Under the pieces are notes generated by a model. It was not told the origin of the DNA. It made no database searches and saw only the letters and a list, made by a program, of their open reading frames with translations. This document shows positions 10,593-21,209 of a stretch of 64,000 nt of DNA, one piece after another. The DNA comes from Lucinisca nassula (Eukaryota > Mollusca > Bivalvia > Lucinida > Lucinidae). The stretch spans positions 121,803,223 through 121,867,222 of the forward strand of contig OY757025.1 of the NCBI GenBank assembly GCA_963580285.1, given 5' to 3'. A program made the position numbers and the translations under genes. Every line of letters begins with the position of its first letter. Positions within the stretch are counted from its first letter, which is position 1.

Positions 10593-10666
10593 CCATTTTC
10601 GATTATATACTGGAGTTTATTCAGGTTTCATGATGTAGTCGCAGGTGCCTCTGAAAATGTGGCATA

Positions 10667-10844
10667 CAGTAAAACCTGTCTTAGTGGCCACCTCTATTAA
10701 GCAAGCAACCTGTCTTAAGCAAGCAGGCATTCAGTTCCCAAGAAAGGCAGATGTGTTAAATTTCACCTGTATTAAGCAAGAACCTGTCTTAAGCAAGCAT
10801 ATTTTGACTATCCCTTAGGCACTTGCTTAATACAGGTTGAACTG
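10667..10844. mobile_element. TA-flanked TIR MITE
   Basis: Ends CAGTAAAACCTGTCTTA and TAATACAGGTTGAACTG as inverted repeats, flanked by TA (665-666 and 845-846), with internal ACCTGTCTTAAGCAAGC repeats. TA duplication and ACCTGT ends suit a Tc1/mariner/pogo-type origin. Confidence 0.75.
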
Positions 10845-10902
10845 TATATATCTTTTTGTAAATTCTTATGTAAAGGCATACTTGGCAAAATATTGTTGAA
10901 GC

Positions 10903-10942
10903 CCGGGCTTCCGGGCTTCCGCCTGGCTACGCGCCTGATCAC
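10903..10942 (-). mobile_element. Inverted hAT-like terminus
   Basis: GGCTTCCGCCTGGCTACGCG is the inverse of the GCGTAGCCAGGC end at 7986. Preceded by doubled CCGGGCTTCC. Confidence 0.5.
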
Positions 10943-11711
10943 ATTCTGAAACCACTGACCAAGATTGCTTTCTGATCAAGCTACAAATAATAGTCCACAT
11001 AGACCTGAACCTTGGGGAAAACCTAGCTTAGGTGATATTTGGTCACTTTAGTTTAGTATAAGGTGAATCGGGTAATGAAACATATAATATGATATGTGTG
11101 ACAAACAAAGCTCAGATCAGACTGTGCATATATGCACAGTCTGATCTGAGCTTTGCTGTCAGACATGAGTCATCTATATGAATAAGTGTCTGATCTTGTT
11201 CCTCAACGTCTATCTTTGTCACATAAAACATTTTTATTGACATTCCACCTTTATTTATTGAGAGTACTGGCAATAAATAAATTTTGAAACATAACTATGG
11301 TACTGAGCCTTAATAAACAGACCCAGACAAAGATGCTCATTCTAAATATTCTAAATATTGGCTCACTGATATAAGGTACTTTTTCACAGAACCATAGGCC
11401 AATATTACCTAGAGCCCATTAGCTGGTTATCAGCATCCCAGTATCAGCTACACTTACTTTAAGGTCAAAACAGGGAACCAGGATCCACACACACATCAAA
11501 GGGCTGGTACCTACTCTCATTATCATTGACATTACATTTGTATGTAAATTGACACCCTCTATAATTACTACCCAGCTGATCAAATTAAGTGTTAGCTGTT
11601 AGGGGGGACATTTTCCATCTAACTAGCTGTAATATTCACAGTTTGATAAATCTTGACCACAGCTTCAAGCACTCAGCTGTATTCAGGAACAGAAAAATTG
11701 AGAATTTTACT
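10943..11711. other. Mostly featureless; one palindrome
   Basis: 11107-11154 is a near-perfect palindrome (AAAGCTCAGATCAGACTG...CAGTCTGATCTGAGCTTT) related to the core hairpins of the TTAA MITEs. Otherwise no frame or repeat I can name. Confidence 0.5.
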
Positions 11712-11905
11712 GTCCAAGTGTGATATAGTGCATTTTTTCATACCTCAAAAAAGTAATTTTATGATGCAAATTTGTGATATTTTTCTTATTTATACTCCAA
11801 ACATAGGTTTTAAGGTGCTCGTTAGAACCGCCTCAATGAGGCGGTTCTTTTTCTCTATTAAAAGTGCGGTTTAGGGGGTCTTTATTTCATGGACTTACAC
11901 ACTTA
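11712..11905. mobile_element. H3 foldback element
   Basis: GTGCTCGTTAGAACCGCCTC...GAGGCGGTTCT hairpin at about 11815-11848 with CTTATTTATACTCCAAACAT left arm; right arm partly lost. Confidence 0.7.
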
Positions 11906-11964
11906 TGATTCCATAAGAGTTGAGATTTTGAAACTCAAAATTTCAGGCCACAAATAAAAATGTT

Positions 11965-12245
11965 AGTTTGTGATGCGTTTTATGGCCTTGTCAACACTAT
12001 TTAGGTCATTTTGGGGATGATGCTTCGAAATTTGTGGGACTTCTACCTGACACTAAGATGAAATGTTACCTCTTGTCCTACTGCCAAATGAAACCACTAG
12101 AGTTTAAGGAATGGTCGGACTCGTGCAGGTTTAGATCTTCTAAGCTGTTTACCAGTACACAAATTTTTAGTTGGGTCAGTTTCAGCTGCCTGGAAGTAAC
12201 CTGCAGCCCAAACTATTTCTCCAAGCTCCAATGGGCAGGGTCAGT
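11965..12245 (-). mobile_element. SINE B
   Basis: Reverse-oriented tail (TTGTCAACACTATTTAGGTC), TTTGTGGGACTTCTACCTG, AATGAAACCACTAGAG and CTGCAGCCCAAACTATTTCT. Confidence 0.75.
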
Positions 12246-12377
12246 TCCAGCACTTTGTCAAAGCAACTTGTCTGGTATGAACTAATGACCCCCTGCCCAA
12301 ATAATTAGATTATTCACAGTATGCTGCCATCTCCATACATTGTTCCCTACTGTTAATAAGTATGGCTTACAGCCAGA

Positions 12378-12570
12378 GAGCTTCAGATAAGATGAAAAAA
12401 AAACAAGGTTTATTTTCCTTCTTTTTTGCTAGAAATATATGTTGTGGGTACTCAATAGAATCGCCTCATCGAGGCGATTCTAATGAGTACCCACAGCATA
12501 TGTTTTTATGCAGAAGCAATAAAAAATGTCCCAAAATGATCCTGATGACTCCTTATCTGGAGCTATATAA
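12378..12570. mobile_element. H3 foldback element (b-type)
   Basis: GGTACTCAATAGAATCGCC...GGCGATTCTAATGAGTACC hairpin (about 12447-12493) between AGCTTCAGATAAG and CTTATCTGGAGCT inverted ends. Confidence 0.8.
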
Positions 12571-12904
12571 ATTATTTGTTACCCAAATTATTAATCAGTC
12601 CTACAATGTAATAATTATGGGTATAGTGTTTCTTGGAACACATCTTTTCCCTCAGCAACAGTAAACGATGATGGAGGGCTGATCAAAAAGTTCTTAGCCT
12701 TATAAGTTGAGACAGAGAAAATGTCCTGGGCCAGCAGAGTGGCTAAAATATTTGACTTTGATTTTGAAGGCTATAGTTTACCAGAACCCATAATTTTAAT
12801 ATAGCAAAGTATGCCTAGCACCCAGTCAGTACTATTAGGGTCATGTAGAGTTGGTGAGTTAAACCAACCACATTATTCACGGTACCTTCTCAATGGTTAA
12901 CCTG
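12571..12904. other. No gene seen
   Basis: Includes GATCAAAAAGTTCTTAGCC (about 12682), vaguely like a mariner end, but no partner was found. Confidence 0.3.
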
Positions 12905-13190
12905 TTTGTTTGACTTGAGGTTTAACATTCCCGTCATCACTTTATAGGTCATTTTGGAGACAATTTTTCCAATTTTGGGGGACTTTTACTCGACACTGAG
13001 ATTAAATGACATATCAAGCCCAGCCACCCAATGAAACCAAATGATGGACGTTTGGATGCGCACCACATTTCCTGGGCAGGCTTAGACCTTCTGAGTGGTT
13101 TAACAATACTCATGTGCGGTTGATTTTAACTCTGCGTGGAAGCATCATGCAGCCCAATCTATTCCTCCAAGCCCCAATGGTCGGGGGGCC
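12905..13190 (-). mobile_element. SINE B
   Basis: TTGAGGTTTAACATTCCCGT tail, GGGACTTTTACTCGACACTG, CCTGGGCAGGCTTAGACC and GCATCATGCAGCCCAATCTA in reverse order to the consensus. Confidence 0.85.
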
Positions 13191-13389
13191 AAGGTTAACC
13201 AGTACAGTGCACTTTCTTTGACCAGCAATCAAAAACTGCCCTGATCAGAAAGAGAATGACCATTCAAAGTACTTCATGATCAGTTTCCACAAAAGCTTGT
13301 TACCAGACACAGGGATGCGACTTGTTAGACACCTTTTTTATGCAATTCAGCTGTCTGTGTACACAATAAAGATTGCACACATTGAAAGG

Positions 13390-13850
13390 CAGTCCACAAT
13401 CAAGATCATTCTACACCTTTTAAGTCAGTCCACAATCAGGATTTCATACATTGTAAGTCAGTCCATAATTAGGATTTCATACATTGTAAGTCAGTCCACA
13501 ATAAGGATTTCATACATTGTAAGTCAGTCCACAATCAGGATTTCATACATCGTAAGTCAGTCCACAATCAGGATTTCATACATTGTAAGTCAGTCCATAA
13601 TCAGGATTTCATACATTATAAGTCAGTCCACAATAAGGATTTCATACATTGTATGTCAGTCCATAATCAGGATTGCATACATTGTAAGTCAGTCCATAAT
13701 CAGGATTTCATACATTGTAAGTCAGTCCACAATAAAGATTTCATACATTGTAAGTCAGTCCACTATAAGGATTTCATACATTGTAAGTCAGTCCATAATC
13801 AGGATTTCATAGCTTGTAAGTCAGCCTATAATCATAGACACTTCACAAAA
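13390..13850 (+). repeat. 33-bp tandem satellite
   Basis: About 14 units of CAGTCCACAATCAGGATTTC followed by ATACATTGTAAGT. Because 33 is a multiple of 3 the array stays open as 11-residue repeats (SQSTIRISYIV) in a 178-codon frame (13276-13812); I regard this as a by-product, not a gene. Confidence 0.95.
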
Positions 13851-13964
13851 AGTATGTAAAATTTTCCAGAGGCACGCTACATTACATGTAACAAACGTAA
13901 CAAATAAAATATATAGGGAAAAACACTCAGCACCATAATTGGATCGTAACGAGCAAAACATGTA

Positions 13965-14215
13965 TAATAAGGATTTCATACTTTGAAAGTCAGTACACAA
14001 TCAGGATTTCATAGTTTGTAAGTCAGTGAATAATCAGGATTTCATTCATTGTTAGTCAGCCCACAATCAGGTTTTCACATCTTGCAAGTCAGTCCACAAT
14101 CAGGATTTCACACCTTGTAAGTCAGTCCACAATCAGGATTTCACATACAATCAGGATTTCATTTAAGTCGCTCCATAATTAGGATTTCATACCTTATAAG
14201 TCAGCCCACAAACAG
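13965..14215 (+). repeat. 33-bp satellite, degenerate continuation
   Basis: Seven or eight decayed units after a 110-bp interruption. The Tc1 remnant starts at its right edge, and further fragments lie at 15690-15775 and 16424-16445. Confidence 0.85.
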
Positions 14216-15080
14216 GAACGACAAATGACAGGCTCAGAAGTGGAAGTCCACGCGTCACGACACGTCGACAGGACCGATACATCGGTCTAACCACCTTCGT
14301 AATCAGTTCCATACAGCCTTCGAGACGTCTCAGGTGACACCAGGAATGCACAACAATCGAATAAGTGCAGATACTGTCAGGAATCACCTTCGAGAGTGTG
14401 GCTTACGTCCTTGTCGCTCACACATTGGTATGCCATTAACACCACGACGACGTCAGATAAGAATGGCGTGGCTCACACAACATATGCCAAACCGGTTTCC
14501 CCTTCGTCTGTGGCGTAACGTAATGTTTTCTGACAAGTCCAGGTACTTGTTGTACAGAGCTGACGACCGCAACGTGTGTATAGGCGTGACGGAGAGCGTT
14601 ATCGTGACAATTGTTTGGTTGAACGTGATCGATTTGGAGGCGGTGGGTTGACGGTGTGGGCTGGCATATCTTATGGTCATAGAACGCCCCTGGTATTCAT
14701 TGATGGATCTTTGACGGCTAAGCATTACGTTGAAGTCGTTTTATGACCAGTAGTTGTTCCATATGTACGACAGCACAACGTTACGTTTCAACAGGATAAC
14801 GCTCGGGCGCATGTAGCAAGGCACAGCATGGGTTTTTTTCAGCAAAACAACACTGAGGTGATGCACTGGCCTCCGTATAGTCCAGATCTCTCTCTTATAG
14901 AACATTTGTGGGACGTCTTGGATAGGCGCGTATGTAACCGCCCCCAGCCGCCAACAACGCGTCAAGCCTCGCCTCTCGCGCTCATACAGAAGTGGAATGC
15001 TATTCTCCAGGCATAGATCAATCTTTAATCCTGTCCATGACCAGGGGGTGCGTGCAGGACTCAATGCACTCGCTATTAAC
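14215..15080 (+). pseudogene. Tc1-family transposase remnant
   Basis: Recognisable on the + strand across several frames: a Tc3-like HTH segment (NNRISADTVRNHLRECGLRP), the first catalytic Asp block (WRNVMFSDKSRYLLYR), the second (VTFQQDNARAHVARHSMG, from about 14777) and the third acidic block (PPYSPDLSLIEHLWDVLDRR, about 14869-14928), consistent with a DD34E Tc1 enzyme. Frameshifts and stops near 14280, 14640 and 14745 and a missing N-terminus make it dead. No terminal inverted repeats found. It sits between pieces of the 33-bp satellite. Confidence 0.85.
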
Positions 15081-15342
15081 TGCTTATGTTTTGAACTTGT
15101 GAAATGACTACCTCTATGACAAAACGGATTTGTGTTCCAAACATTCTCACTGGAAATTGAACTCATTAAATTGTTTTTCTGCAAACATGATTATTTCTGC
15201 AAATGCTCGCATTTATATTTGGAGTTGCGTTTCTTTTTCGGTTCAGTATTTATTATGATGTGGCTAAAAAGCCTTGTGTCTAATAGACGTCATCTCCTGA
15301 ATATCAGTTGGGCCACCCCGTTGTTTTTGTATGTTTGTGTTA

Positions 15343-15560
15343 CAGTTCTACATCCCGGTCAACACTATTTAGGTCACTTTGGAGACATTCCTTCTGATTT
15401 TGTGGGACTTTTAGCTGACAATGAGATGAAATAACACCTCAAGCCCTACCCCACAAAGGAACTGCTATGGTTTAAGAGACGGTACAACTCACACCTCTTT
15501 TCCTGTCTACATTTGCAGAAGCAACATGCCGTCCAATCTATTTTCCTGATTGGTGGGGAG
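15343..15560 (-). mobile_element. SINE B
   Basis: Reverse tail (CCGGTCAACACTATTTAGGT), TTGTGGGACTTTTAGCTGAC and GCAACATGCCGTCCAATCTA. Confidence 0.7.
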
Positions 15561-15689
15561 CACCCTGTTTTTTTTTTTTAAACATTCGAACATTATAGCA
15601 ACAGTTCTACTTCTTAAGAATGAAACGAGGGTTGAGCTTAGGCTAGGCCTATCAGTGCTTTCTCCTATATCTCATCAGTCAGTACATTG

Positions 15690-15775
15690 TACTTCATACA
15701 TTGTAAGTCAGTCACAACTTGAAATTCAGTCCACAATCAAGATTAGTCAGTCCACAGTCAAGATTCAGTTCCATT
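15690..15775 (+). repeat. 33-bp satellite fragments
   Basis: CATACATTGTAAGTCAGTC and two AGTCCACARTCAAGATT pieces beyond the Tc1 remnant. Confidence 0.65.
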
Positions 15776-15808
15776 ACGTAAACACACCAGTCCTATACAA
15801 ATACATTG

Positions 15809-16021
15809 TTAACCCATATCTTGCTGAATATTCATTTAAGCCACACCCATTTCTGTCTATCAGCCAATCGAATTACTTGATGTTATTTATTCCTACAAAG
15901 TCATAAATTGAATGTCAAACAGTGTAGATCCTGATCAGATGGCTTCTTCAGAAGCCATCAGATCTGGATCTACACTGTTTCCAAAGATAGGGGTTGTCGT
16001 GAACAGCATGATAAGAGATAA
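15809..16021 (+). mobile_element. H1 MITE
   Basis: Left end TTAACCCATATCTTGCTGAA, hairpin AGATGGCTTC...GAAGCCATC (about 15936-15960), right end ACAGCATGATAAGAGATAA. Confidence 0.8.
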
Positions 16022-16029
16022 CTTGACCG

Positions 16030-16222
16030 TTGCAAAAAGGAAAATGTTTAAGATGAAACAAGGAATGCACATGTGAAATATGAAAGCCCTATCAGTTACC
16101 ATTCAAAAGTTATGCCCTATGTTAAGGATTTTGTAGACAGAAAAACGGAGAAACAGACAGAGAGACCAAAAACTATATGCCCCCCCCCCCCCGAATCTTT
16201 GATTCCAGGCGCATAAAAATTG
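16030..16222 (+). mobile_element. Short array element with terminal hairpin
   Basis: One unit of the repeat that forms 47880-48480 (AATGCACATGTGAAATATGA, CATTCAAAAGTTATGCCCTA), then GACAGAAAAACGG, TATATGCCCCCC and a GAATC-TTT-GATTC hairpin ending GCATAAAAAT. Confidence 0.7.
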
Positions 16223-16409
16223 TGATATTTTTCTTATTTCTGCTCAAAATATAGGTTGTGGTTACTCCTTAGAACTGCCTCATCGAGTACCAACAATCTA
16301 TATTTCAGAGCAGATATAAGAAAATTAAGGTTTACCCCTGTAAACCCAAGTTTTACTACATAAAAGTGGGGTTCAAGGGGTCAAATTTATAAAGGTGTGT
16401 TTTTGTGAG
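16216..16409. mobile_element. H3 foldback element
   Basis: TTATTTCTGCTCAAAATATA / ATATTTCAGAGCAGATATAA arms; central hairpin shortened by deletion. Ends GGTGTGTTTTTGTGAGG. Confidence 0.7.
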
Positions 16410-16724
16410 GATACCATGTAAACAGCCCACAATCAAGATTTCATTCCGTGCATCAAAGTCAACCTTGAGCAGACACTCCTGTTTCAAGTACATAGGCTGC
16501 GAGACAATAATGAGTGCAGTTTGCCATTTAAGCGAATTTTTGTCTTCAATAAATGACAGAGTAACAATATTTCATCATGTCATTTACGTTTTTACAAGCC
16601 AATACATCCCCAGTATTGAGAACAACATCTCGTTACATTTAAAGTGATTTTTTTTGTGTTTCATTTTTGCTGAGGTCACCTTGGTTTTATGCATCTCTCA
16701 TGTAGAAAACAAGACCTTTTTTGA

Positions 16725-16995
16725 TGTTTGGTCCCCATTACCACTGTATAGGTCATTTTGGAGATGTTGCTTCCAATTTTGTGGGACTTTTACTCAACAT
16801 TGAGATGTTATTCAAGCCCTGATGCCCAATGAAACCAATAGGGTTTATTTGCATGGCCGGTCTGGCTAACACCACTTTGCCTGGGCAGGCTTAGATCCTC
16901 TAAGCGATTTACCAGTAATCATGTGCCGTTGGTTTCAGCTCTGCATGGAAGCATCATGCAGCCCATCTATTTCTTCAAGCCCCAATGGGCGGTTG
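16725..16995 (-). mobile_element. SINE B
   Basis: TTTGTGGGACTTTTACTCAA, AATGAAACCAATAGGGTTTA, CTGGGCAGGCTTAGATCCTC and CATGCAGCCCATCTATTTCT. Confidence 0.8.
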
Positions 16996-17111
16996 CATAG
17001 AAAAACAAGGCTTCCATGACTGTCAGTCTCATGCACTAAAACCAAGCTTGCCATCTGAATGAATGCTCTGCCTTCAACCTTTGTGCTTCTGAACCCTTTG
17101 CATTGATCCAG

Positions 17112-17177
17112 GTCCCACAAGATGCAAGCACAACAGGCCTTGCCCATCAGTTGGATTCCCCACCCATGACACCAATG
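17112..17177 (+). CDS. Candidate internal exon, unknown protein
   Basis: A 66-bp open block (VPQDASTTGLAHQLDSPPMT plus PM, 22 codons, phase 0 in and out) between a pyrimidine-rich stretch ending CATTGATCCAG and a consensus donor ATG|GTAAGT. It lies in one of the few non-repeat islands. No homology recognised and no neighbouring exon is linked to it; splice signals are the main support. Confidence 0.35.
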
Positions 17178-17427
17178 GTAAGTCAGACAGTTCAAAATAG
17201 GCTGCAAACATTTCTGCTAAAGCATCCGACAATATACTGTGCAGCTGCAACAGGCAGACAATGTGATCTATTTTTCATGTCTCTCTTGTGAATTCTTAAA
17301 ACCAAAACCGTTTAGTCTAGAATGCGTCTATTGATTTATTCACTCGCAGGAATACATCACCCCTCAGACTGCAAGTAAAGCGGAATTTGATATAAATTTG
17401 TCGCCATCCCATTGACATATGACCAAC

Positions 17428-17951
17428 TTAACCCATTACATGCCAATCACGGCAACTGTCGGGCCCCAACCATCGGGGCTAGAAGAAATAGATGGGCTGC
17501 ATGATGCTTCCACCCAGAGCTGAAACCGACCCACACACTAGTACTAGTAAACCGCTTAGAGGATCTAAGCCTGCCTTGGCAAAGCAGTGCGAGTCGGACC
17601 GTCCATGCTATAAACCCTATTGGTTTCATTGGGTGGCAGGGCTTGAGATGTTATGTCATCTCAATGTCGGGTAAAAGTCCCACAAAATTGGAAGCAACCT
17701 CTCCAAAATGACCTTTACAGTGTTGACGGGGATGTTAAACCTCAAATAAAACAAACAAAAGTCTTCTTTTTTTTTTTTTGCAAACAGTGTGGACCCAGAT
17801 CAGACTGCTCCTATAGGAGCAGTCTGATCTGGGCCTACTCTGTTTGCCTGTGTCCCAAAACATTTTATGAAAGTTTGCAAAAATAATTCAGCAGACAACA
17901 TAAGCAGACGACATTTTCAGATGTTGTTTTTCTCGGCAGCTTAAGGCTGAA
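17428..17951. mobile_element. H5 TTAA MITE interrupted by SINE B
   Basis: Left end TTAACCCATTACATGCCAAT. Hairpin at about 17781-17850 (CAGATCAGACTGCTCC...GGAGCAGTCTGATCTG inside CAAACAGTGTGG / CTCTGTTTGC). Right end CTCGGCAGCTTAAGGCTGAA. Compare the intact copy at 20955-21209. Confidence 0.75.
17458..17760 (+). mobile_element. SINE B, near full length
   Basis: Head GGGCCCCAACCATCGGGGCT with AGAAATAGATGGGCTGCATG, body AAACCCTATTGGTTTCATTG, tail GTGTTGACGGGGATGTTAAA then CAAATAAAACAAACAAA. Sits inside H5, so it is younger than that MITE. Confidence 0.85.
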
Positions 17952-18083
17952 GTGGAACATGGCTAATGACACTCTGGCGAGCCCAGTTCCTCAGGCTTCA
18001 TATGGGCGAAAGCAGTTCAAAATCATGATAGAAACCAAGTTGGGCCATCATTAGCACTCTGCATGCTGTTTTTTTTTTTTTTT

Positions 18084-18332
18084 TTCAGCAGACGACAGGT
18101 TGAAATATTTTTCTTGATTTTCTCATAAAACGATTGGAGACGATTTGCATGAGATGTCAAGTCCTGTTTTCTGGCAAAAACAAATTTGACGTCTGCAATG
18201 GAGACAATTTGCATGACATGTCAGGTCCTGTTTTCTGAGAAAAAAGGATCTGATGTCTCCTGTGGAGACAAATTGCACGAGATTTCAAGTCCTGTTTTTT
18301 CTGGGAAAATATCAACCATTTGTCGTCTGCGA
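18084..18332. mobile_element. TIR MITE with three internal 60-bp repeats
   Basis: Ends GCAGACGACAGGTTGAAATA and its inverse (CATTTGTCGTCTGC). Between them three copies of GGAGACAATTTGCATGAGAT-like units, each followed by TCAAGTCCTGTTTTCTG. Confidence 0.7.
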
Positions 18333-18374
18333 GCGGTCAAAGCTGAAACAGGAGGGAGAAGTATGGGCTGACTT

Positions 18375-18545
18375 ACCATATGTATTCAGACAGACAGGCC
18401 TGAGCAAACAGAGTAAACCCAGACGAGTTGCCGCAAAATATGGCATCTCTTCAGGGCTGACACTGTTTGACACTCATTCAGCTATCTATTCTTACACAAA
18501 ATATTGTACTTGTTCAAATTTGAGAACAAGTAGTGTATCTGAATA
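18375..18545 (+). repeat. M6 interspersed repeat
   Basis: Matches 31462-31650 (CCATATGTATTCAGACAGAC, TTGTACTTGTTCAAATTTGA). Family unknown. Confidence 0.6.
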
Positions 18546-18554
18546 CTTAGTTTT

Positions 18555-18885
18555 TTTTAAGATTTTCCCTATATAAGTCAATGTAAAACCAAAGGGCCCC
18601 AGAGCGGGGGCATTTTTGTACCCAGGGCTATAATTTGAACAATTTTGATAATAGGGGTCCACAAGACGAAGCTTCATACCACATATCAAACACCCGAGCC
18701 TTCTGGTTTCATTTAAAGCTTTTCCCTATATAAGTCTATGTAAAACCAAAGGGCCCCGGGCTGGGGAATTTTTGTCCCCAGGGCTATAATTTGAAAACTT
18801 TGGTAGAGGTTCACTCGATGAAGCTACAAGTCAAATATTGAATACCTGGGGCCTTGTGGTTTCAGAGGGGAAGATTTTTTAAGTT
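18555..18885 (+). repeat. About 165-bp array, second locus
   Basis: Two to three units of the 4030-5060 family (CTATATAAGTCTATGTAAAA, GGGCTATAATTTGAA). Confidence 0.8.
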
Positions 18886-18887
18886 TT

Positions 18888-19706
18888 CATTAAAAAACTA
18901 GAACTGCGTCCATAGGACATGGATGCCCCCGCCTGAAAATATGTCTATGTTCGTATTCATCCATAGAAAGTTATTGACCGTGTTTAAGTTTTGGACCCTT
19001 TTTCACGTTTGACCTCTAAGTATGACCTTGACCTTGTAGGTAAGGACCTTGGTTTTGTGTGAGGTAGATTGTCTCATAATGGCCAACATTTCTGTCAAAT
19101 AATTTCAAAATCCATCCAGAGATAAAGTTATTGACTGCGTTTAAGTTTCGGACCATTTTTTTTTACCTTTGACCTCTAAGTATGACCTTGACCTTGGAGG
19201 TACAGATCTGGGTTTGCACGTTACACATCGTCGCATGATGGTTAACATTTCTTCGAAGTAATTTCAAAATTCCATCCAGAAATAATTAAGTTATTGACTG
19301 CATTTAAGTTTCAAACCCTTTTTTTTACCTTTGACCTCTAAGTATGACCTTGACCTTGGAGGTACGGTCCTGGGTTTTGCACATGACACATCGTCTCATG
19401 ATGGTTGACATTTCTACAAAGTAATTTCAAAATCCATCCAGAAATAAGAAAGTGATTGGCTGCGTTTAAGTTTCGGACCCTTTTTTTGACCTTTGACCTC
19501 TAAGTATGACCTTGACCTTGGCGGTACAGACCTGGGTTTTGCACGTGACATGTCGTCTCATGATGGTAAACATTTCTGCTGAGTAATTTTAAAATCCATC
19601 AAAAATAAGGAAGTTATTGACTGCGTTTAAGTTTCGGACGCACAGACGGACGGACAGGGGCAATGCTATATGCCCTTTCCACCATTCTTCGAATGGCGGG
19701 GGGCAT
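18888..19706 (+). mobile_element. Array element (about 160-bp units) with hairpin ends
   Basis: 5' end ACTAGAACTGCGTCCATAGG then GATGCCCCCGCC. About four units with TGACCTCTAAGTATGACCTT. Then ACAGACGGACGGACAGG, TATGCCC and a hairpin CCACCATTC-TTC-GAATGG closing GGGGGGCATAAAA. Confidence 0.8.
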
Positions 19707-19945
19707 AAAAAATCTATTTTTGGCTCCTATGACCTTGATGTGCAATGGACGGGAACCATCTGAACAACTTTTAAAAGGGACCACCTAAGGATCATTCCTG
19801 TGAAGTTTGGTCAAAATCTGATCAGTCGTTTAGGAGCTGTCGTATGAAGAAATTGTTTGCGCACGGAGGAAGCATGGATGCACGACAGACAACGGACAAA
19901 AAGTGATCCCAAAAGCTCACCTCGTCACTACCTGACTGACAGGTG
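19707..19945 (+). mobile_element. Element remnant with AGCTCACC hairpin end
   Basis: CCTGTGAAGTTTGGTCAAAA body, GCACGGAGGAAGCATGG, then AAAAGCTCACCTCGTCACTA and its inverse GACAGGTGAGCTAAAA. Confidence 0.7.
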
Positions 19946-20194
19946 AGCTAAAACAAATGAGCTAAAAGTGCCAAGAAGGTTTACACAATGTATATTGTAT
20001 GCTTTAAAAGCTTTTTGTACCAAAAAAAAAATACATTCTTTTCTTTTTCCAGGAATCTTAATGGAAGACCTGTCATAAATACTATCCCCTCTGACTTATT
20101 TATGAGTCCAAACAATTCTCTATTCTTGGTTTTCTGAGTAGCCTTCTGCCAATCATAACAAATTATTGTTGTTTGTTTTGTTGTCTGTTGGTTA
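19946..20194. other. Ambiguous open segment
   Basis: About 20055-20160 is open on both strands: + after a TTTTTCCAG acceptor (NLNGRPVINTIPSDLFMSPN) and minus after TTGGCAG (QKTKNRELFGLINKSEGIVF). No basis to choose; may be non-coding. Confidence 0.25.
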
Positions 20195-20409
20195 CTTGAA
20201 CCCTTATCCTGCTGAATAATTAATTTAGCCACACCCATTTCTGACTTTGAACCAATCAGATTACTTGATTTAATTTATTTCTAGAAATTCACAAACTGAA
20301 TGTGAAACAGTGTAGATCCTGATCAGATTGCTTCTCCAGAAGCCATCTGATCTGGATCTACACTGTTTACAAAGGTGGGGGTTGTAATGTTCAGCAGGAT
20401 AAGGGTTAA
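20195..20409 (+). mobile_element. H1 MITE (pair, left member)
   Basis: GAACCCTTATCCTGCTGAAT left end, hairpin 20310-20365, right end GTTCAGCAGGATAAGGGTTAA at 20389-20409. Confidence 0.85.
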
Positions 20410-20602
20410 CCCTCAGTATCTTGCCGAACATACACGCAACAGTGTAGATCCAGATCAGATGTCTAAAGAAGAAGCAATCTGACCAGGATCTACACTTTCA
20501 TGCTGTTTGTGAATATTGAACGAATACATTATATCAAGCAATTTGATTGGCTGATAGTCAGATATGGTAGTGATTTAATTTATTCAGCAGGATAAGGGTT
20601 AA
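20406..20602 (-). mobile_element. H1 MITE (pair, right member)
   Basis: Opposite orientation to its neighbour, sharing the TTAA at 20406-20409; ends TTCAGCAGGATAAGGGTTAA at 20583-20602. Hairpin diverged. Confidence 0.85.
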
Positions 20603-20954
20603 ACTTTATTGCTGCAAAAAGTGTGGAACCCCAATTCAGAGGTATTTTTACTGGTCTAAACATTTTGAAGGGGTCCATAGATGGTCATCTTATACTTTAT
20701 AACAATTATATGGTATTAAAATTAATTGAAATTTAACATGGAATATCAAATATCCATCAAAGGATTTTTTTAGTTTGTTAAACTCATGTTTTACACAAAA
20801 AAGCATAGGTCATGCTGACCTGGATCTACACTGATTAATTTCATTATAACATGCCCAGACTAGTAATCTGATCTGGGTCTGCAACAATGACTTTTTAAGT
20901 AACTTGCAGAAAATAAAAGCAGAATGATAACTGTTATGGCAGGCATTCTGCGAG
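20603..20954. other. No gene seen
   Basis: AT-rich; a loose TGACCTGGATCTACACTG piece at about 20816 resembles half of the H1 hairpin. Confidence 0.4.
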
Positions 20955-21209
20955 TTAACTCGTAACATGCCAATCACAACAATTGTCATCTGCTTTTACA
21001 TCTGCTGGTTACCTTAACAGTCATTTTTGCAAGCAGTGTGGACCCAGATCAGACTGCTCCTGTAGGAGCGACCCAGATCAGACTGCTCCAGAGCAGTCTG
21101 ATCTGGGCCCACACTGTTTGCCTTTGCGCAAAAATATATTTAAAAAGTTCAGCAGACAACATAAGCAGACATCTTTAGATGTCATTTTCCTCGGCTGCTT
21201 AAGGGTTAA
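20955..21209. mobile_element. H5 TTAA MITE, intact
   Basis: TTAACTCGTAACATGCCAAT left, CTCGGCTGCTTAAGGGTTAA right. Central hairpin 21035-21120 (GCAAGCAGTGTGGACCC... ...CCCACACTGTTTGC) with a local duplication of GACCCAGATCAGACTGCTCC. Confidence 0.85.

Noticed and set aside
12362..12664. 100-codon plus ORF
   Set aside because: Most of it is an H3 foldback hairpin translated through both arms.
12682..12705. Mariner terminal repeat (GATCAAAAAGTTCTTAGCC)
   Set aside because: No inverted partner or TA pair found nearby.
13276..13812. 178-codon ORF with 11-residue repeats as a structural protein gene
   Set aside because: It is simply the 33-bp satellite read in frame; other frames of the same array are similar and no start or splice context supports it.
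13390..14215. CRISPR-like array (33-bp repeats)
   Set aside because: Units are contiguous with no spacers, and the genome is eukaryotic.
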